Shown piece by piece: positions 1 through 11,674 of a stretch of 64,000 nt of DNA; position 1 is the stretch's first letter; every line of letters begins with the position of its first letter. This stretch comes from Pachypanchax playfairii (taxonomy: Eukaryota; Chordata; Actinopteri; Cyprinodontiformes; Aplocheilidae): assembly GCA_006937955.1 (NCBI GenBank), contig SSNP01000151.1, positions 568,183 to 632,182 on the forward strand. Direction: 5' to 3'. A model generated the notes under the pieces. It did no database searches, was not told where the DNA came from, and saw only the letters and a program-made list of their open reading frames with translations. The translations under genes and the position numbers were made by a program.

Positions 1-2
1 GA

Positions 3-50
<48 letters not shown>

Positions 51-51
51 G
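1..51. repeat. (GAAA)n microsatellite
   Basis: Uninterrupted tetranucleotide GAAA repeat that begins at or before the window edge. Confidence 0.95.
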
Positions 52-872
52 ATCCCCCAAGTTGTGATCTACGCCAAAAATAATTGACTCCGCATAATGA
101 TTTGTAGTTGTTACCCCACCAAAGAGGTTTTGTGTTTATCTGGGTTTGTTTATTTGTCTGGTAATAGGATTCTGGATAGATTTTGATGAAATTTTCAGGA
201 TAGGTCACATATGGCACAAGAATCAATCTAATAGATTTTAATTGTGATCTGGATCACTGTCTGGATCCAGGAATAAGTTTCATCAAAATTCCAGACAGTG
301 ATCCAGATCCAATCTAAGTTGTTGAATATGCTGCAACTTTAAGTGTCATGGTGAGATATCCTAATCTGCTGTTAGCCTGACCGATCAGATCCTCCTGCAT
401 TAAGTTCAAATGCAGAAGGGTCTGACACCAGAACCGCACCCGATCATTTCCACGTCAAATTTTAGGACAGACCAATTATATATCACCTTTGTTGTGCGTC
501 ATCCTGAAAACACGGAACTAGCGTTTTCCACCCAGAGCACAACATTCAACATGGCAGACTCGGCTGTGGATGAAGTGTTTACTTCTGTGTTTGCACAGTG
601 TTTGCTTTGGGCAGTCAAATACCTGAACCGAGTCTGCAATGACACCTCGTATTCGCAAGTTTTTGACACAAAAGTGACAACTGTCATTAGTATTTGTCTT
701 TTCTCCTCTATTAAACATGGCTCTGTAGCTACCATTAAGGCTGTGCTCGCTAAACCTTTTGTTTTTGTTCAGCCTAGTGTGTATCCGCTTTAGCGTCACA
801 TATGTTGCGTCTCTTCCGGGTTTCTGTGATTGGTTCTCTCTCAACTGGCTAAGCCCGTAACAATTAGTCAAA
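52..872. repeat. Dispersed repeat DNA with a strong hairpin; no gene recognised
   Basis: The stretch 60-320 reads like a fish interspersed repeat and carries a perfect 20-bp inverted repeat (246-265 and 290-309). An open frame of 127 codons (410-793, plus) shows no domain I recognise, and overlapping frames on the other strand are equally open, so I do not call it a gene. The family was not identified by search. Confidence 0.4.
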
Positions 873-1344
873 GGTTACGTTAAGACTGCAGGTCTTAATG
901 GTCAATTCCAATTTTTGTGAGATCTGATCTCTTTCCAAGCTTGTTCATATTGCCAGTGAAATGCGACCTGAATGTGTCTTGCTGTTTGAACAGAATACGT
1001 CTTGAATGTGTCACGCATGCGCAGTAGAGAGAACAGTGACTCCACACACATATTTAGCTCTGAGACTTTTTATTTTTCTTTGGCACTGGAGCCAGGTTCA
1101 CTTAAACCCGCACTATGCCATTTCTTTGGAAATGTTTTAAAAAAAAACGCGTGATTCCGATAACACCCCTCGAGTTTGGCCTGAACAGAGCCGTCTCCCC
1201 AAATATTAATTAAGGGCCGTGTGAGCCCTTTGTTTGTCTCTGCGTCCCTCAGGCGAACTCTGAATATGCTTGTCAAATTGGCATTATTCCCACATTGATG
1301 CTGATTTTAAGTAAGTGAACTAATAACATTCATAAGCAGCAAGT

Positions 1345-2124
1345 TTGAGTTTATTCACTGATGTTATGGCTGACAATACGAGACAGCGTAAAAAAGACAC
1401 GGAAGGCGACAGTAGTGGCAGTGACACTGCTGTCATGCATGAACTGAGAGCACTAAACGCGAAGATGGACCGTATGCAAGCTGTTGTGGAGAGGCAAGTT
1501 AATTCTAAAATTGATGATCTGCGTGGAGTAGTGGAGCAGCTGATTGCTGAAAATCAGAAAGCCTTAAAAAGAGAGTTGGAGAAAGCTGTCAAAGAGCTAC
1601 AGGCTAACCTAGACAGGGAAGTTGGCATCATGTGTGCGCGAATGGAGAAGATCGAGCAGCATATTGAAGAAACCTCAATAAACAAGGCGTTTGACCCAGA
1701 TGTGTCTGTCATAATAGCTGGATTACCGCAAGAGGACGGTGAGGATCTACTGGCTAAAGTAAAGCATTTGCTGAGTGACGGCCTACAATGTGACCCTATA
1801 CCTGAAATAATTGCTGTGGAGCGTACTCGGTTAAGAGGAAGGTGACCAGAGCTGGTTAAAGTGGAACTGCGCTCAATCGAGGAGAAAGTGACGGTGCTTC
1901 GCAGAAAATTCAAATTAAAAGACAGTGACAGCTTCCAGCGTGTGTACGTGTCTTCGGCAAAATCTCATGCAGAGTGACTATTGTATTTAAACTTCAGGGC
2001 GCTGTTGCGTGAACTTCCAGCTGGGAAGAACTTCTATATGGCTGCAAATGGCCGGCTGATGAAGCATCTCCCACCGGGTTCGGGTATGAAGGAGCGGGGG
2101 CACAAGCCTGGTAGCAGTCCGTGA
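1345..2124 (+). pseudogene. LINE ORF1 (coiled-coil RNA-binding protein), two internal stops
   Basis: The frame runs 259 codons from ATG 1345 to TGA 2122-2124, interrupted by in-frame TGA codons at 1843 and 1975. Both could be CGA-to-TGA decay. Residues about 25-115 are charged with heptad-like spacing (coiled coil), as in ORF1 proteins that trimerise and coat element RNA. The part after residue 120 looks like the nucleic-acid-binding domain. ORF2 follows in the same frame only a few codons after the ORF1 stop. The protein is not expressed intact from this copy. Confidence 0.7.
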
Positions 2125-2142
2125 GGAGGTCCTGCCCAGTCC

Positions 2143-5100
2143 GTGGGTAAAGATAAGCTTCTCCTGGTCAGCTGGAACGTTAATGGTTGTACGTCTACAA
2201 ATTGTGAACTTCGAACTGTTCTTCTTAATTCCCTAAAACCTGATTTGATTGCTTTAAGTGAGACTCATTTAGCAGAGGACTCTCTTGTCATAAATGGATA
2301 TACTTGGTTTGGTTATAATCGAATGGTACACAGGAGAGCTGTTAAAGCCTCTGGCGGGGTCGGACTTTGTGTCAAGAATATTGTTTTGAATCAGTATCAA
2401 GTTGATATTGTGGATAAAGTGCATGATGGAATTCTATGTTTACGTTTTGTGCACAGAAAGTCACAACATTCTTTTGTTATTATTTCATGCTATTTATCTC
2501 CTGAATCGTCTGTGTGGGGTAGAAATGCAGATACTTTCTTTAATCATTTATTGGCGCTAGTACATACGTTAAAGACAAATGCAATATATATTTGTGGTGA
2601 TTTGAATTGTCGGATTGGAGATTTAAAGGACTATGTCGATTCAGATGATATTCCTCCAAGAAAACTGGTACTGGACACACATATTAATCAACATGGACAA
2701 TCCTTTATTGAGTTCCTGAAAGACTCTAAATGCTGTGTGCTTAATGGAAGATTAAATCCCGAAGGGGACAATTTCACATCTATTTCTCTGAAGGGTAAAG
2801 CTGTAGTAGATTATATAGTAACTCCACAGGTTGATTTAAAAACATGCCTTGAGTTTAGAGTTTACACCCCTCTAGATCTTGTGGAAAGTATCGGTTATGA
2901 GGCCACTAGTTTGCTAGATAAACATAGTAGATTACCCGATCATGCACTACTCTGTGTTCGTTTCCAAGCTGCCGAAGTCTCTAATCAGAGTGCAGAGTTA
3001 AATCAACGAGTTAGAAGAAGTAGGTTTAGACATCTCCCTATGGACTTTTTTTCATCCAAGGCATGTTTCAATGCACTTCTTGGGATTACTGATCAACTGC
3101 AAAGTGGCAGTCCTACCCAAGGTAACATAGACCAGTGCTATGGCAGCTTGTGTGACATTTTGCATGGCGAGCTAAAGTAATATTGTATTGATGGAAATTA
3201 CAAGAGGAGAAAATATAGATTCATGCAACCTTTTTGGAACTCAGAATTAAATGAAGCTTGGATTGATATGCGTAGGGCAGAGAAAATGTTTCTGGGGTGT
3301 AAAGACAGTAGAAGGAGGGTTTTGCATGAGGACTTTAAATTATGTCAGACTAAATTTGATAGAAGGTTGCGTCTTTTTAAGCGACGTTTTAATAGGGGAA
3401 AAGCTCTACAGTTAGAACATGTGCAGTTAAATAATCCTCAGTTATTTTGGAGAGAAATAAACAGGCTTGGCCCACAAAGAGGTAAGTTAATTCCCCAAGA
3501 AATAGTAATGGAAAATGGGGAATCTTCCTTTGATATGGATCAGGTATTGAAAAGATGTGAGAATGATTACAGTAGTCTCTATGACTGCAGTAGTGATTTG
3601 CCTTTCAATGATCAATTCCTGAAAGAAACGTGTAAAATAAAGCGACAGCTGGAAAAGAATGTGTATAAATCTCAAAGAGTGCTCCCCCAGGGTGATATTC
3701 TAAATAGCGAAATTACGTTATTGGAGGTAAAGGATGCTGTAGATAGTGCAAAAGTAGGAAAAGCAGTGGGTGTGCAGGAGCTCTCTAATGAAGTGCTTAA
3801 GTCACCTAATTTGTTGAATGTATTATATACCTTATTTAGAGTATGTTTCAATTCAGGCATCACCCCATCTGTGTGGGACAAATCAATTATTATTCCCATC
3901 CCAAAATCAATCACGGCAGACCCCAGAGTTCCCCTAAATTATAGAGGGATCAGCCTGCTCAGTACAGTGTATAAGCTTTATTCTGGTATTTTAAATAAGA
4001 GGCTCATTGATTACTTAGAATCTAATAATGGACTGGTGGATGAGAAAAATGGCTTTAGAAAAAACAGAGCTTGTGTTGATCATATTTTTGTAATTTCATC
4101 GGTTATAAAAGCCAGATTAGAAGAAAATAAAAAGACATTTGTTTGTTTTGTTGACTTTAAGAAAGCTTTTGACTGGATTCACAGAGAATTACTGGAATAT
4201 AAGCTACTCTGTTCTGGGATTAATGGTAAATTTTACAATGCAGTCAAAGCTTTATACAGAGCCCCAGTGGCCTGTGTTCAGGTAAATGATTTTAGAACTG
4301 GCTGGTTCCCGACACCATGTGGTGTAAAGCAAGGGGATGTACTGTCACCTACTTTGTTTGCTTTTTTTGTAAATGGACTGGCTCTGGAAATTAAGCAGGA
4401 AAACTTGGGAATATCAATCGGAAATACTAATTTGAGCATTCTTTTATATGCAGATGATATTGTCCTGGTAGCTGAAAATTAGTTTAATCTTCAGAAAATG
4501 TTGAACATTATGAATGTGTGGTGTAGCAAATGGAGAATTGCAATCAATAGGGAAAAAAACTCAGATTATACATTTCAGGAATAAATACGAGCAGCAAAGT
4601 AATTTTGGATTTATTCTTGGTTCACAGAGTCTGAGTTATACTACTTCCTATACATATTTGGGCTTTGTGTTTAATGAATTTATGAACTTTACAGAGGGTA
4701 AGAGGATATTGTCAGACTCTGCAAGTAGAGCTCTGGGTGGCATAATAGGTAAAATAAAACAATGCACTGATCTGGGTTTTGCCACTTTCACTAAATTGTA
4801 TGATTCCATGGTCGCTTCTATTCTTTTCTATGCGGCAGGAGTGTGGGGATTCGAGGAAGCAAGAGAATGTCAAATGATTCAGAATAGAGCACTGAGGTAC
4901 TTCCTTGGGGTACATAAATACACAACTAAGTTGGCCATAGAGGGTGATACAGGCTGGGAAAGCTGTTTGATAAGACAGAGATGTGAGATGATCAGGTTGT
5001 GGAACCGCCTAACTCAGCTGCCAGAAAGGAGACTGACCAAAAGTATATTTAATTGGAACAAAGCAAATAATTATCCTTGGGTCATAGAGATATCCTCAAT

Positions 5101-5626
5101 CCTTTCAAGTTTGGACCTACATACACATTTTTTGAATAATTTACAATGTAATCTAAAGGAGATTAAACAGAAACTGACACTTTTACATAAACAGCAATGG
5201 CAGTTGGATGTGTGGAAAAAAGCAAAGTTGAGAATGTATGTTCAGATTAAGAGTGTGTATTCTACAGAACCTTATGTTGCCTTTAATTTAAAGAAAGGAC
5301 AAAGGTCTCTCTGTACACAGCTACGAACTGGTGTCTTACCCCTGGCAGTAGAGGTAGGTAGGTACAAAGGTATCCCTGAAGAACAGCGACTGTGTGTGCT
5401 CGGGGACCTTAACGTAGTGGAGGACGAGTTTCATTTTGTGTTTCATTGTCCACTTTATTATAAATTGAGAATTGTTTTGTTTGAAAAAATTCAAGAAAAG
5501 AACCCTGATCTATTTTGGATGTCGGAAAGTTCAATGTTACGTTGGTTGTTTAGGGAGGAGGTATTTACATTAGCAAAGTTTTTGGAGTTGGCATGGAAGT
5601 TGCGTAAGAGAACCCTGTATTTGTAA
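2143..5626 (+). pseudogene. LINE ORF2: endonuclease plus reverse transcriptase, broken
   Basis: The N-terminal endonuclease (about 2155-2970) shows the APE-type motifs SWNVNG, LSETHL, CGDLN and the terminal S-x-L-P-D-H. The reverse transcriptase (about 3700-4480) shows FVDFKKAFD (motif A), GVKQGDVLSP (motif B) and YADDIVLV (catalytic motif C). A C-terminal segment with a C/H-rich FHFVFHCPLY motif lies near 5432-5461. Breaks are an in-frame TAA at 3178-3180, an in-frame TAG at 4480-4482 just after the YADD motif, and a single-base frameshift near the A7 run at about 4553-4559. No ATG is near the start; the frame continues from ORF1, so the true start is unknown. In life ORF2 nicks target DNA and primes cDNA synthesis on it. 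Confidence 0.85.
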
Positions 5627-5894
5627 AATAATACGGGAATGTATTATTGTTAATGGATTCTGACTTTTTTTTTTGGATGACCATCTTGTAATTTAATGTA
5701 TATTGTGTGCGAGTGTCTTGTAAGCCCATGAGGGCTGGGCACCTTGTTGTGCAGGACACTTAAATAAACTCTTTACTTACTTACTATTAATTAACTCAGA
5801 CACTTTGGTTTCTCGCCATTGAATGTTCTCTGCGTCAGTTGTCTGCTTGGATTTGGGCCACTTCAGTCTGCAGTCTGAACGTAGCCAAAGATTG

Positions 5895-6936
5895 AGGATA
5901 AGCCATAAGGACAGATGCTTCAACCTGAATTCGATTATTAAAACACCTTCAGAAGAAAAGAGGGTGTGAAATTTAAACATTTTGAGAAAACAGCTACAAT
6001 GTGATAACAGAAGCATGGGCCTACATCAGAGGTTTATTTTTAGGAAGACTACTGAATCAGTGAAAGGACAGTTCCAGTATGTTCTAGTATTTCTTGCTCG
6101 TTTTTTCTTCTGGAAATATTATTTTTTAAATACTTTTTATTAAGATTTGGGTGCTGTGCTGATTGAGTTTTTTTTTTTCGCTTGATTTGTCACATTTTTG
6201 CCACTTGTTATGATACGTAACCATGGCAATGAGAGACTTGTTTACAGGAAAGAGCGGCTAGCGGACATTTCTAAGGCTCAAATAATAAGGCTTAAAACCC
6301 CGGATCACTGATGAGATAGAAAGAAGAAGATGTGGATGCAGGGCAGCAGCAAGGTGAAGCGAGAGAAAGAGGAAGTTTAAACTTTCACTTCCATCAGTCA
6401 TATTGACAAATGTGAGCTCTCTTGCCGTGGCCTTGACGTCCTCGAACCCAGGAGGAGGTGCTGAAAGGCCGGAGAAGACGAGACTGGAACCCTCGGGTGA
6501 ACCGGAGGCTTCAAGACCCTTGATTTAAAAAAGAACTAGATTTGTTTACAGTTATGGGCCCATTTATATGTGCCATGCCTTTGGAAATATGTGCCCCTAC
6601 CTGGACCCCCCAACAAAGAATTTTCTAGACATGCCACAAACTAGAAAGTTTCTGAAGTAAGTTTGAGAAACCCACAGCCAATTATAAAACTGCATTCGTC
6701 TGACACAGAGGGTGTGTGACAGCTGACAGATGCTGCAAATGTGATGAAAATCTGAAAAAAATCCAATTAATTTTGAAGCAAATCAGAGAATGTGATGATT
6801 TCAGATTATTACACAGGGTTACAGTAGGAGTGTGGATTTTAATGAATTCCATAATGTGTTAACCCAAATGTTTGTGTAAACATGATGGTTCACTTCTCCT
6901 GGTCAACCTGATCAAATTAATATGTCACATATGGAC
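5895..6936. other. Intergenic; one half of a local direct repeat, otherwise nothing seen
   Basis: No gene is supported. Positions 6133-6212 recur in direct orientation at 8988-9066 (see findings). The rest is AT-rich single-copy-looking DNA. Confidence 0.5.
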
Positions 6937-6950
6937 ACAGTAGCTACGTT

Positions 6951-7006
6951 TACCATACCATACCATACCATACCATACCATACCATACCATACCATACCA
7001 TACCAT
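6951..7006. repeat. (TACCA)n, the 3' tail of the L2-type LINE
   Basis: About eleven copies of a 5-bp unit directly abut the 3' end of the minus-strand LINE (ATGGT on its own strand), as expected for a LINE tail repeat. Confidence 0.8.
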
Positions 7007-8358
7007 TTTATTTATAGAGCACTTTAAAAACAACGACAGCTGACCAAAGTGCTGTACAATACAGGGACACCACACAAGTTAAAAACAAAGCAAATATAAA
7101 ACAGACAAGGAAAATAAAAGACATTAAGACACAGATGGCAACTCATTACTGATTAAAAGCCAAAGAGTAAAAATGTTTTTTTAACCGGGTTTTAAAAACA
7201 GCAAGAGAGGGAGCCTGTCTAACATTTAGAGGGAGCTCATTCCAAATTTTCGGACCTAAAACTGAAAAGGCTCTGTCTCCTCTGGACTTATAAAATGTCT
7301 TCGGGACGGTTAAAAGCAGCTGATCAGCTGATCGGAGAGCACGAGAAGGCGTGTACGGACAGAGCAGCTCAGACAGGTAAAAAGGGGCAAGACCGTTAAG
7401 AGACTTAAAAACGAATAAAAGAACCTTAAAATGGATCCGCAAATGAACGGGAAGCCAGTGAAGGGACGCTAAAACCGGAGTTATGTGCTCTCATTTCCTT
7501 GTGCCAGTTAAAAATCAAGCAGCAGTGTTTTGTACGAGCTGCAGGCGTGACAGAGAGGCCTGGCTAATGCCAGTTAAAAGAGAGTTACAGTAATCCAGGC
7601 GGGATGTAATAAAAGCATGAATTACTGTCTCTAGATGGGGCCGAGACAGGAAAGGCTTAATTTTTGAAAGCCGCCTCAAATGAAAGAAGCAAGACTTTAC
7701 CACACTGTTTACTTGTGAGTCAAGTTTCAAGGTGGCATCTATTTTCACACCTAGATTTGTGACACAGGACTTAACTTGGGGAGCCAGGGAGGAAAAATCA
7801 AAAGTGGGAGTAAAGCTGCCGCTTCCAGATTTAAAAAGAATGACCTCTGTCTTATTATTATTAAAATGAAGAAAGTTAAGTGCCAACCATTCCTTAATGT
7901 CACTGATACAGTCAAGAAGCGGCTGAACAGAACCATCACTTCTTAAAGGAAAATACACTTGACAATCATCTGCATACAGGTGGAAAGGCACACAGTGTTT
8001 CCTAAAAATAGTTCCAAGTGGTAGCAGATAAATACTAAATAAAAGAGGACCAAGAATTGAGCCCTGTGGGACTCCACAAGGAAGGGCAGCAGAGGCAGAA
8101 ATAAAATCTTCTAACATGACACAGAAACTCCTGTCAGAGAGGTAGGACCTGAACCATTGCAAAGCTGAACCAGTGATGCCTACCCACTGCTCCAGCCTGG
8201 AGAGAAGAATATTATGGTCCACTGTGTCAAAGGCAGCCGTTAAATCTAAAAGCACAAGTAAAACACAGTTTCCAGAGTCAAAAGCTAAGAATAAATCATT
8301 AAAAACCTTTAAAAGAGTTGATTCAGTGCTGTGATGCGCTTTGAAACCAGACTGGTCA
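6954..8358 (-). mobile_element. L2/Rex1-type LINE, 5'-truncated, minus strand
   Basis: The fragment starts in the middle of the RT domain (QSGFKAHHSTES) and continues through AAFDTVDH (motif A), GVPQGSILGPLLF (motif B) and YADDCQVY (motif C) to the usual C-terminus and a 3' tail of the form TGCTCTATAAATAAA. The reading frame is open from about 8358 to 7145 apart from one in-frame TGA near 7512-7514, which is consistent with a CGA-to-TGA change. The missing endonuclease and N-terminal RT indicate ordinary 5' truncation during insertion. Confidence 0.85.
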
Positions 8359-8965
8359 ATCAGAATGTTTTGATCCGATGCAGCCTGATCAGAATGAAAT
8401 TTACTTCCGATCGAGAGGGGTGGTTTTGTCCGATCTTCATTCGGATAGACGTGCATGTATACACCCATTCGGAAAGAAAGGGTGAAAAAAGCCCACTGCG
8501 CATGCGTACAACTTCAGCGTGACGTCTTTCCGCTTTTGCAGACCCAAGTAGAAAACATAGCGGGAAGTAAACAGAAGTGGTCTGCTGGCGCAGTCATCCT
8601 GCTCTCCTCTCCTGTGGCGGAGGAGCAGTAGCAATATGTATTCAGCCTCTAGCTTGGTTAATGCGACCAGTAAAAACCCAAACATAAAGGTAATCACCCG
8701 CAGAAGGTCCATATTGGGGATAACGTGAGTCAGCTCGAGCACACGATGGGGCGGGAAAGACACAGAAAGGACGGAGTTTGTTTGTTTGTTTTTTTTCTTC
8801 CCCCAGAAAGACAACTCGCTGTGCGCATGCTCAACTCATTTAATCTGATTGAGTGCTTGGTGCATGTGTACTCATGGCATGATCAGATCATTTCAGTGGG
8901 AATTCCGATCGACCAAGATTTTAATCAGATTGGGGAAATTTGGCGCATGTAAACGTAGCTACTGT

Positions 8966-9180
8966 CTGCTGTCTATTCTGTTTTAGATAGTTTTTATCCT
9001 GATTTGAGTGCTGTGCTGACTGAGTGTTTTTAGCTTGATTTGTCACTATTTTGCCACTTGTTATGAAGTTTGTCAGCTGCTCACATCTGCAGTCACCTGT
9101 TGGGGGCGGAGCATCAGAGCAGGTGACATGAAGAGGTGGAATAGGTTGATAAGGATGGCTGTCCTGTTCTGGGGACTGAT
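8966..9180. other. Intergenic, second half of a direct repeat (8988-9066)
   Basis: It matches 6133-6212 with scattered differences. No gene is seen. Confidence 0.5.
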
Positions 9181-9480
9181 GTAGAGTCTCTTGAGTTAAT
9201 TGTCCAAAGGAGGACGAAGAACATGATGGAGAACCCTCGTCATCTTCTTCACAACACAGTAACTCAACAACAGAGTGTCTTCGGTCAGAAGCTTCTTCAG
9301 ATCTGCTACAGCACAGAGCCCTACAGGAGATCCTTCCTGTTCTCAGCTAGAATCCTCTACAGGAGATTTTGATTTGATTTGATATGCCTTTATTGTCCCA
9401 CGGGGGGAAATTACATGGAGATACAGAGAACAGCTAGACTGTCACTCTCCCGGCAGCCAGGCCCCTGAGGCCGGCGCACA
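9181..9480 (+). mobile_element. Probable LINE 3'-end fragment (source-like copy of the 36-bp minisatellite unit)
   Basis: One frame through 9220-9365 reads like the C-terminus of fish LINE ORF2 proteins (a basic RSFLFSARILYRR stretch). It is followed by a 3' tail of the form CTTTATTGTCCCACGGGG, common at the ends of fish LINEs. The same segment occurs on the minus strand at about 15430-15600. A 36-nt piece of it corresponds to the unit of the minisatellite at 11675-12590. The family is not identified. Confidence 0.45.
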
Positions 9481-10080
9481 TTGCTCAGGTCAAGCCAAGG
9501 TCACACAGGAGAATACATACATATATACATACATAAACACGCATAAAGCTATGTGTTAGAAAAAAGATGAATAAGACTGCATTGGGTCTGAGGAGGTTAA
9601 AAAAGGTCCTTAGACCCAGTGCCCACGAGGGTGCGCTGAATGGAAGCACAAAGAAACACTCCAGCAGGGGGGGATGGGGGTGAACAGATACCACGCACAC
9701 ACGGTGTGGTCATTGAGGGGGCCTGTCTGCGATCTATGACTGTGTAATACGTATGTTGCAAGAATGTAAACACCATCGCTGAGCAATGCTCTCATATGTT
9801 TTTGTCAGGAAGTCTCTGACCTTGGGAAACTCTGTCTTCCAGTTTCAGTGTTTGGAGTGAGAAGGTGAGGGGGATCGAGTGTCCCATCTGCATTCTCCTC
9901 AGGGGAGTTTGAAGTGTTGACCTTTGGCCCAGCCAAAACAAAGATAAGATGAGTTTTAGACAGAAACTGCAGAATTCAGCAGCCCTTTCAGTCTCATATG
10001 GTACACTTATTCCAGTGGAGAATCCGAAACTGCAGAATCAGACCAAATCACATGAAAAAAAGCCAATTAGTCACTCATTC
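9481..10080. other. Intergenic; nothing recognised
   Basis: There is a short TACATA-rich stretch near 9515-9535. No coding region or structural RNA is supported. Confidence 0.4.
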
Positions 10081-10555
10081 TGTCAGGTTCTCAGCAGTGA
10101 CTGTGTGGTGTTGTGTTTTCTGTGCACTAACCTCTCCTTGCAGGGCGTGGCAGCAGGTGATTAGTGGATCCAGGTGCGGCTTATTACCCAGCCCTCTGTG
10201 GCTGGGTATTTAACCAGAGGAGGAACTGGAGACAGACGCCAGTTTGTTACACCGTCTAACGTGGTAACGTGTGGCCGCATTAGTATAGTGAGTTAACGTA
10301 CTAGTGTGTGAAAACTTACCTGTGTTTCTCCTCCCGTTCCCCTTAGTCCTCGTTCCTGTCCTGAGCGCCTCCACTTGCGCTGGCCGTCTGCCGCGCCGTC
10401 CGGAGGGCTCTTGGTTCCGTCGTGCTCTGGCACGACCGTCTCCCTGTTCCTGGTCTTGGTCTGTCTCTGTTCCCCTCCTGGATCTCCCACACCTGTCCAG
10501 AAACGAACGCACACCGCTGTCACCCCTGTTCCACCTGGACTCCTGGAAACTATGG
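10081..10555 (+). mobile_element. Truncated Ty3/gypsy LTR relic
   Basis: It begins TGTCAGG like the LTRs at 12752 and 59979 and aligns with them through the TATTTAA box (10207-10213), the RNA-start motif CCAGTTTGTTA (10239-10249; 10 of 11 bases match the intact element) and the U5 CT-rich region. Similarity fades after about 10555, so the 3' third is missing. No internal gag-pol DNA is attached. Confidence 0.8.
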
Positions 10556-10880
10556 CGTTGGTATTGAGACTCATTCTTGAGCAAACAAAAAGTCATTCTG
10601 AGCACAAAGAAATATTTTGAGCTTGCACGTGAGTTAAAGTTTGAGTAGAAAATATTTTTACTCAAAGAAGAAAACACATCTGAGCCAAGAAAAATAAATA
10701 ATATACACACAAAATTTATTTCTACTCTTGCTCCTATCTGTGCACAACCACAACGATACAAACTCTCGCTCAGTTCCCTTTACCGGCTCCATCAACTGTT
10801 TCTCTCTGCGCACGTGCAGTGCAGCACCTGTCCTCAGGACTGCCGGCGCGCGCGCTCAACTCAATGCAGGTCTGACAATT
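10556..10880. other. Intergenic; nothing recognised
   Basis: Short open frames on both strands lack any recognised domain. Confidence 0.4.
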
Positions 10881-11022
10881 GTGCCACAATTCCAGCCAAT
10901 CACAAGCCTCAGAGAAGGTCATCGTGATTGGCTGCTTCACAGGGTTCCGGCAACACTGTAAAGGGTATCCACCCGGTCGGTGTTTTCGGTGATGTGGAAC
11001 TCGTCTGATAATTACGATTTTG
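10881..11022 (+). promoter_or_regulatory. Candidate promoter and non-coding first exon of the TOGARAM-like gene
   Basis: The segment has a CCAAT box (near 10895) and an inverted CCAAT (ATTGG, near 10926), then a short GC-richer stretch ending TTTTG with a strong donor GTAAGT at 11023. A splice from here to the acceptor TTTCTCAG at 14117-14124 would place a 5'UTR exon in front of the ATG at 14178. There is no transcript evidence, so this is inference from motifs and position. Confidence 0.3.
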
Positions 11023-11660
11023 GTAAGTTTCTATATTTTCCTTGTATTACATCTATCTACATCATTCGAATCGGGCTATTTTCTAACTGTGATATTAGCT
11101 AACATGTATGGAATCTGGTTATCTTTCACCTAGTTTTGCGAAAACTGCACCAAAACTGCTATTATTTTGTAAAGATAACTTACACAGACATTTCACGTGT
11201 GTGAACCACATCAACAAGAAAATTTAACATCTCGGCCACATAGTAATAGATCTTTTTTTTCAGATCATTTTTTTCTTCCATGTGTCTTTATTTAGACCAC
11301 CTCTGACTGAAAAAAGAAAAAGACGGCCAACTCTGCATAGATCTACATTTAGAATGGTTTGACAAACTGATCTCAACCTCCATGTTCTGCTGGTATTCAG
11401 TTGCGAAACAGCCAGCTTGCTTACCTACAGCTTTTTTCTAATGCATGTGAATGTAGATGACCCTCACATCACACTTCTGAACTGGGCCCATCATGGACAG
11501 GCCTGATGCATGAGGCCAGGCCCACCCATGACGGCAGGCCTGGTGAAAGTGACCACGATACCAGATCCATAATTTCATATTTGAGGATTTTGTAGGTGGG
11601 AGACTCAGAGACTAACAAAAAGCAGGGAAAGGGGGGAATAGCGGGAGCAGAACTGAATGT
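11023..11660. other. Intergenic or intron-1 DNA; nothing recognised
   Basis: AT-rich sequence with no coding signal. If the upstream exon is real, this is the start of intron 1. Confidence 0.4.
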
Positions 11661-11674
11661 GTGCGCCTCACAGA

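Larger units (their letters stand above)
1214..5784 (+). mobile_element. Two-ORF non-LTR retrotransposon (LINE), near full length, inactivated
   Basis: This 4571-bp element is flanked by a perfect 10-bp target-site duplication, TATTAATTAA (1204-1213 and 5785-5794). It has a 5' leader, a coiled-coil ORF1, ORF2 with an apurinic-type endonuclease and a reverse transcriptase, and a 3' end of TTAC repeats. All coding breaks are simple: two in-frame TGA codons in ORF1, two in-frame stops in ORF2, and one frameshift at an A run. The clade is uncertain; ORF1 and the ORF2 C-terminus suggest a Tx1/L1-like or I-like fish family. Confidence 0.85.
873..5886. mobile_element. Non-autonomous DNA transposon (MITE) interrupted by a LINE
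   Basis: The left end (GGTTACGTTAAGACTGCAG, 873-891) is an imperfect inverted copy of the right end (CTGCAGTCTGAACGTAGCC, 5868-5886). The short direct repeat AAA flanks both ends. The two halves (873-1213 and 5785-5886) match a second copy at 22339-23512 that is not interrupted at the LINE site, so the pre-insertion structure can be read directly. The 3-bp target duplication and the TIR suggest a PIF/Harbinger-like element. That class assignment is inference. Confidence 0.6.
6937..8965. mobile_element. MITE with 17-bp terminal inverted repeats, interrupted by an L2-type LINE
   Basis: ACAGTAGCTACGTTTAC at 6937-6953 is the exact reverse complement of 8949-8965. Inside, an L2-type LINE fragment occupies about 6954-8358, and 8360-8948 is the remaining body of the host element. 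If the TIR begins at GCTACG, the flanks show a TA dinucleotide duplication. The superfamily is not settled. Confidence 0.6.

Noticed and set aside
410..793. 127-codon frame on the plus strand
   Set aside because: No recognised domain, overlapping open frames on the other strand, and it lies among repeats.
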